Source: Thermanaerothrix sp034436175 (GTDB lineage Bacteria; Chloroflexota; Anaerolineae; Anaerolineales; Anaerolineaceae). Taken from it: DNA of 64,000 bases. Each line of letters begins with the position of its first letter. Position 1 is the first letter of the stretch. The translations under genes and the position numbers were made by a program. The notes under the pieces were generated by a model, which was not told where the DNA came from, did no database searches, and worked only from the letters and a program-made list of their open reading frames with translations. Below, in pieces: positions 60,378 to 64,000 of this stretch. Location: the NCBI GenBank assembly GCA_964427505.1, contig CAYRUO010000001.1:310001-374000 (forward strand), in the 5' to 3' direction.

Positions 60378-61475
60378 CTAGGAGATCTTGAATGAGGAAT
60401 AGTGGTAAGCAATTTTCCCGTCAAAGATTCCCAATGTATCGCTACCGTCACGTACATTGCCCTGACTGGATTGGGCGGTCCAAGTAAAGTGCCGCGAGTT
60501 ACCGCTTCCGCTAAAACTGGTTAGAGTGAAAGTCGCTTGAGGTAACAGCTGGCGTAACAGTGTCGTGTACCAGGCTCGGATGGCTTCTCTCCCTTGAATG
60601 GTGCGGGCCGCAGTGACGTGAACCGCATCCGGGTGATATAAAGCCACCACGCTGTCTGGGTTACCGCTGTTTAAGGCGGTGATGAACTGTTGGGTGATGT
60701 CGGGTGGCGGGGGTTGGACGTTCCAGGTATAGGCGGCAATGGTGTTCCATATGGTGGGGAGGTCACGGCGACATTCATCCCAGGAGAAGAAATTGGCTGC
60801 GCTTAAGTTGAGCGCCCGCGCGGTATCCATGAAGGTGACGATGTCGGCGGGAGTTGGTGCCCAACCGTTGACCTTGTAGGCTGGCCCGGTAGGTATGATG
60901 GGACGAACCGGCGTCAGGGCCTGAAATTCGCTTACACAGCGCTGGAGTTGGGCATCTGGATTGTGGGCCTGTTCCCAATAGACTTGAGGCATGTTGTAGT
61001 CGCAATATTCTAGAAAGGCTTGCCAGGGGAAGGAGCGATGGTATGAGGGGAAGCGATAGGAACTAAGGGCGAAGGGAAGATTAGGGAACGTACTGCGCAA
61101 GCGGCTCATTAGGGTACGGGCGGCGGTTTCTCGTCCGGGCTGCTTAAACTCGGCTTCGGCATCAATGACGTAGCCTTCTAAACCCAGCGTTTGGATGCGC
61201 TGGATCGCAATATTGGCTTCGCCCACCGGGTTAGAGCCATAAACGTAATGCCAGCCCCAGACTTTGATCCCACGGGCGCGCAAGGCCTGCAAAACCGGGG
61301 GCACCAGGTCGGCGCCGGTAGAGGTGTTGATGTTATAGGCGTAGGGACCATCGGCCACTTTGATCAAGATATGCGTGTAGCCAGAAGACTGGGCGAGGTT
61401 TGCAATGGCTTGAGGGTTGCCGCCTTCGCAATCGCGAATCTTCCAGATAAAGAAGCCCTTGCCTTGGAGTGTCAT
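60378..61475 (-). CDS. TIM-barrel glycoside-hydrolase-like protein with C-terminal NTF2/SnoaL-like domain
   Basis: 365 residues from the ATG at 61475, which has GAGGAATAATC upstream; earlier codons have no such site. Residues 5-240 look like a TIM barrel: GFFIWKIRDCEGGNPQAIA, GYTHILIKVADG, GIKVWGWHYVYG, GYVIDAEAEF (a likely catalytic-acid region at the end of a strand), NMPQVYWEQAH and FFSWDECR. This layout resembles GH25/DUF4015-type putative hydrolases, but I cannot assign the family. Residues 255-365 form a small NTF2-like domain (ITQQFITALNSGNPDSVVALYHPDAVHV). There is no signal peptide. Function is unknown. Confidence 0.7.
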   Translation of the reverse strand: MTLQGKGFFIWKIRDCEGGNPQAIANLAQSSGYTHILIKVADGPYAYNINTSTGADLVPPVLQALRARGIKVWGWHYVYGSNPVGEANIAIQRIQTLGLEGYVIDAEAEFKQPGRETAARTLMSRLRSTFPNLPFALSSYRFPSYHRSFPWQAFLEYCDYNMPQVYWEQAHNPDAQLQRCVSEFQALTPVRPIIPTGPAYKVNGWAPTPADIVTFMDTARALNLSAANFFSWDECRRDLPTIWNTIAAYTWNVQPPPPDITQQFITALNSGNPDSVVALYHPDAVHVTAARTIQGREAIRAWYTTLLRQLLPQATFTLTSFSGSGNSRHFTWTAQSSQGNVRDGSDTLGIFDGKIAYHYSSFKIS

Positions 61476-61504
61476 GATTATTCCTCTTCCCTGCGAGTTA
61501 AGAC

Positions 61505-62086
61505 TCAAACCTGGGAAGAAGGTTGCAAGTTCCCTGCCAACCCAATCTCAGGCGCAATGCGGCGCATGGCAGTGATCACATTTTCCACGTGTTCCCATAG
61601 TTCAACCCCAAATTCCTCGGCGGCGCGGGCAATCTCCTCACGATTGGCGCCCGCCGCAAAGGATCGTTCTTTCCACTTCTTTTTGACCGATGCTGCGGTG
61701 AGGTCATAAAGCGAACGTGAGGGGCGTACCAGAGCCACGGCGGTGATCAATCCGGTGATCTCATCGCAGGCGTAGAGGGCTTTTTCCATCAACGTGACAC
61801 GCGGAACTCCGGTGTGATCGGCATGGCTCAGGATAGCGCGTACGATGTCTTCCGGGACGCCTCGCGCGCGCAGAATAGGCGCGCCGGCTTGAGGATGTTC
61901 TTCCAGAGTGGGGTGAATTTCCCAATCAAAGTCGTGGAGCAAACCCGTTATTCCCCACAATTCCACATCTTGCCCCAGTTTCTCGGCATAGAAGCGCATA
62001 GCGGCTTCAACTGCCAACATATGGTGGATGAGATTCTCATTCTTTACGTATTCGGTAACAATAGCGAAGGCCTCGTCGCGATTCAT
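61505..62086 (-). CDS. HD-domain hydrolase
   Basis: 193 residues from the ATG at 62086, preceded by AAGGAGG and AGAGGT; a reading from 62200 would overlap the SanA-like gene. It contains the HD motif: HHMLAVEAAMRFYAE, LLHDFDWEIHP, HPQAGAPILRARGVPEDIVRAILSHAD, then ALYACDEITGLITA. This is the pattern of small stand-alone HD phosphohydrolases of unknown substrate, some named HDIG proteins. The residue after HD is Phe-Asp, not Ile-Gly. It sits four bases after the SanA-like gene's stop and 29 bases before the TIM-barrel gene, so co-transcription with the SanA-like gene is likely. Confidence 0.83.
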   Translation of the reverse strand: MNRDEAFAIVTEYVKNENLIHHMLAVEAAMRFYAEKLGQDVELWGITGLLHDFDWEIHPTLEEHPQAGAPILRARGVPEDIVRAILSHADHTGVPRVTLMEKALYACDEITGLITAVALVRPSRSLYDLTAASVKKKWKERSFAAGANREEIARAAEEFGVELWEHVENVITAMRRIAPEIGLAGNLQPSSQV

Positions 62087-62090
62087 ACCT

Positions 62091-62786
62091 CTAGATACCT
62101 CCTTGGCGTGGTAGATCATGCAACGGGAAAGCCCCGTGTGGTTCCGGAAATATGGGTTCAGGCTCTCCCAATACCGGCATAGGACGCCGAACCAAAACAT
62201 CTATGAACGCCATCAAAGTGGCTGGGATTTCGCGCAACCGCCAATAGCGATAAGCCAAGGGGTGGTAGGCCCGCTGGTCCGCCGGCACCCCCCAGGCTTC
62301 AATACCAAGTAGGTTGCAGGTGATAAGTGCGCGTGGCAGATGGAATGCTTGGGTCACCAGTACGGCTTGCTGGACGCCAAAAATGTAGCGTGCCCGATAA
62401 CAGGTGTCATAAGTGCGACGCCCGGCATAATCCAGCACAATATCGGCATCGGGAACGCCCAACTGTACGGCATAGTCACGCATGGCGCCAGGTTCGTTAT
62501 AGTTAATGAAGCGGTTATCCCCGCTCATGAGCAACTTGCTGACCTTACCCTCGAAATACAATTGGGCCGCGGTGGCTACGCGGTCACGCAGCACCGGGGA
62601 AGGACTACCATCACGAGAAAGTCCGGCGCCGAAAACGATGGCTATGGGGGCTGTTGGGCTATCTTGGAGCATGAATGTGCGCGGTTTGGCATAAAGCCAT
62701 GCAGTGAGATTGGTAATCCCAAGCAGAAAAATTGCCCCACTGCCGACTACGGCTGATACGGTGAACAATGTCTTCAGGGTTTTCAT
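62091..62786 (-). CDS. SanA/YdcF-like DUF218 membrane protein
   Basis: 231 residues, ATG start with no strong ribosome-binding site. One N-terminal membrane span (LFTVSAVVGSGAIFLLGIT) is followed by a DUF218 domain: IAIVFGAGLSRDGSPSPVLRDRVATAAQLY, KLLMSGDNRFINYNEP, MRDYAVQLGVPDADIVLDYAGRRTYDTCYRARYIF and LVTQAFHLPRALITC. SanA in E. coli affects envelope barrier function, and the enzymatic activity of the family is unclear. It is on the minus strand with the HD gene and a lipoprotein gene upstream. Confidence 0.87.
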   Translation of the reverse strand: MKTLKTLFTVSAVVGSGAIFLLGITNLTAWLYAKPRTFMLQDSPTAPIAIVFGAGLSRDGSPSPVLRDRVATAAQLYFEGKVSKLLMSGDNRFINYNEPGAMRDYAVQLGVPDADIVLDYAGRRTYDTCYRARYIFGVQQAVLVTQAFHLPRALITCNLLGIEAWGVPADQRAYHPLAYRYWRLREIPATLMAFIDVLVRRPMPVLGEPEPIFPEPHGAFPLHDLPRQGGI

Positions 62787-62832
62787 GGGGAAAATTCTAC
62801 CATGAGGGGCGCCTGGGGAAGATCTGGCTCGT

Positions 62833-63852
62833 TTATCGTCCCAGCAGGGTCTCTAAGTCTGGTGAAAGTGCCGAGAGGATTTCGCGCAGAGGGTTATAAA
62901 CCGAATCGTCTACGCGTTTGAGGGCTTGCAAGGCGTAACCCTGATTGAGTTGGGAGATCAAGGCGTTCAAATCAGCATCACTGACGGCATCCATGAGCGC
63001 TGAAGTAGCCGCCTGGCGCGCTGCGGCCGGCACCCGCGGGTGAAAGGAGACATTCAGGTTAGGGATGATGGGCTCTGTCTGCCAAAGAATAACCACCCGT
63101 TGTTCTGCATCTGGCAGGTCATTCAATACCGTGGATGCCGTGCGTGGATCACCGGAAATTGCAAAGGTAGCGCCAAAATCGCAGATACCTTTAATATAGA
63201 GGGCACGTACGACCGCGCTGGGGGTTCGGGCAATGACGGCGGGTAACGTTTCGATGTCAATTTGTTTTAGAAGGGCGGCCGGGAGCAGATACCCTGCGAT
63301 AGAGGTGGGGTCAACCCAGCACGGGCGCGTTCCTGCCAATTGAGGTAATGCGGTTTCAGCGGGAGCGGTGCTGCGATTTGTCACAGGGTCAAAGTAGCGG
63401 GTGAAATTGCTCTCGGCATTAGCCAGAAACATACTGCCGTAAAAATAAACGCCGAAATGGTTGGCCAGTAACTCAACCTCGGCGAGGCCTTTTTCATGCG
63501 CATAGATGTAGGTTAATGGAGGTAGGAAAACAGCATGGACGACGCCGTCTTCCAAGGATGCGATAAGGTTAGTGTAGGTTTCGAACAGGCGAATCTGAAC
63601 GCTTAGTTTCGCTCGTTCGGTCAATGCTGTACTTAAGCGCTGGGCTGCGGATTGGTATTCTGGGGTTTGAGGATTCTCGACGACAAAACCGATAACCAGT
63701 GGATTTTCAGGGTGTCCCAGTGGTTGAGGAGTAGGGGTAAGAGTTGGCAGCGGTGTGGCAGTTGCGGGAATGGGTGTGGTGGTAGGTGAGCAGGATGTCA
63801 GCAGCACCAACCCGAGGATCACCCATATAGTGCAGGATGCATGTCGCTTCAT
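62833..63852 (-). CDS. Lipoprotein of phosphonate/phosphate-type substrate-binding family (PhnD-like)
   Basis: 339 residues from the ATG at 63852, which overlaps the upstream gene's stop (ATGA); an ATG at 63867 is possible but lacks a ribosome-binding site. The signal peptide ends in the lipobox LLTSC, so the Cys is lipidated. A Pro/Thr-rich linker (TPIPATATPLPTLTPTP) follows. The mature part has a type II periplasmic-binding fold like PhnD: PLVIGFVVENPQTPEYQSAAQ, YTNLIASLEDGVVHAVFLPPLTYIYAHEKG, CWVDPTSIAGYLLPAALL and GICDFGATFA. No ABC transporter permease or ATPase is visible downstream. It could serve as a sensor or transporter binding protein; the ligand is unknown. Confidence 0.8.
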   Translation of the reverse strand: MKRHASCTIWVILGLVLLTSCSPTTTPIPATATPLPTLTPTPQPLGHPENPLVIGFVVENPQTPEYQSAAQRLSTALTERAKLSVQIRLFETYTNLIASLEDGVVHAVFLPPLTYIYAHEKGLAEVELLANHFGVYFYGSMFLANAESNFTRYFDPVTNRSTAPAETALPQLAGTRPCWVDPTSIAGYLLPAALLKQIDIETLPAVIARTPSAVVRALYIKGICDFGATFAISGDPRTASTVLNDLPDAEQRVVILWQTEPIIPNLNVSFHPRVPAAARQAATSALMDAVSDADLNALISQLNQGYALQALKRVDDSVYNPLREILSALSPDLETLLGR

Positions 63853-64000
63853 CGGTGCTGAATCCATGAGGGATTAGCGTATTTTTCACGCACTAAGGCC
63901 TCAGCACGTCGTAATTCCATGGGGGAAGGTGGTCCTTCCTGGAGATTTATATCGAACGTTTCGGCAAAAGCATGGGCAAATGCCTCAGCCGCAGTTTCCC
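63849..64000 (-). CDS. C-terminal end of an unrecognised gene (partial, extends past right edge)
   Basis: The minus-strand frame is open from base 64000 to a TGA at 63851-63849. It gives 49 residues ending in PSPMELRRAEALVREKYANPSWIQHR. The stop overlaps the ATG of the lipoprotein gene in an ATGA arrangement, which supports both the frame and the choice of the lipoprotein start. I do not recognise the family. Confidence 0.55.
   Translation of the reverse strand, partial: ETAAEAFAHAFAETFDINLQEGPPSPMELRRAEALVREKYANPSWIQHR

Noticed and set aside
1..64000. tRNA genes, CRISPR arrays, insertion sequences or prophage
   Set aside because: The intergenic gaps are short, and I saw no cloverleaf-like segments, regularly spaced repeats, transposase motifs or integrase genes in any of them.

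Overview
This window looks like a chromosomal segment of an anaerobic Chloroflexota bacterium, probably class Anaerolineae. The supporting traits are: a mevalonate kinase next to an isopentenyl phosphate kinase, a topoisomerase I with an N-terminal DUF5679-type zinc ribbon, a giant membrane protein with the Chloroflexi/archaeal 'YYY' signature, rpoC without rpoB beside it, and frequent GTG/TTG starts. This placement is an inference from gene content; no rRNA is present. I found no tRNA, CRISPR array, insertion sequence or prophage, so the segment reads as core genome with a few unusual loci.

Bases 1-14154 (minus strand) hold one long redox locus. Read in the direction of transcription it begins with a signalling module (two DRTGG proteins, a CBS/HATPase protein and a PHP-domain protein). 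It continues with NuoE, an ATPase-domain protein, a thioredoxin-like [2Fe-2S] ferredoxin, NuoF with an extra ferredoxin tail, a second NuoE and a second NuoF. It then runs through a FocA-type formate channel, a Cys-type formate dehydrogenase, a HoxU-like subunit with a NuoG-like tail, and HoxY, which is cut by the window edge. Together they suggest a soluble system exchanging electrons between formate, NAD(H), possibly ferredoxin, and H2.

Bases 14358-24068 (plus strand) hold housekeeping genes: hisS, ffh, rpsP, a KH-domain RNA-binding protein, rimM, dprA, a mannose-1-phosphate guanylyltransferase, topA and a membrane protein of unknown function. A bidirectional terminator separates them from the minus-strand run greA - dgt - isopentenyl phosphate kinase - mevalonate kinase - UbiA-family prenyltransferase (24147-28515). 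tlyA diverges from the prenyltransferase.

Bases 29335-32502 (minus) encode a secreted lytic-transglycosylase-like protein, a small zinc-ribbon protein and an HD-GYP protein. The HD-GYP gene diverges, across 336 bp with two good promoters, from a CpaE/TadZ-like ATPase (32839-34086). The mRNA leader of the ATPase gene can fold into two hairpins with complementary loops, and its receiver domain has Glu at the phosphoacceptor position. lepA, a flippase-like membrane protein, an epimerase, a glycosyltransferase and a methyltransferase follow, then a convergent CcrM-type DNA methyltransferase.

Bases 41295-50493 encode three large multi-pass membrane proteins of the GT39/DUF2298 type, probably for lipid-linked sugar transfer at the membrane. 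cmk, a secernin-like Ntn hydrolase, a 1101-residue sensor kinase and rpoC follow. After a strong bidirectional terminator, the last 3.6 kb (minus) carry a TIM-barrel/NTF2-like protein, an HD-domain protein, a SanA-like protein, a PhnD-like lipoprotein and the 3' end of an unrecognised gene cut by the right edge.
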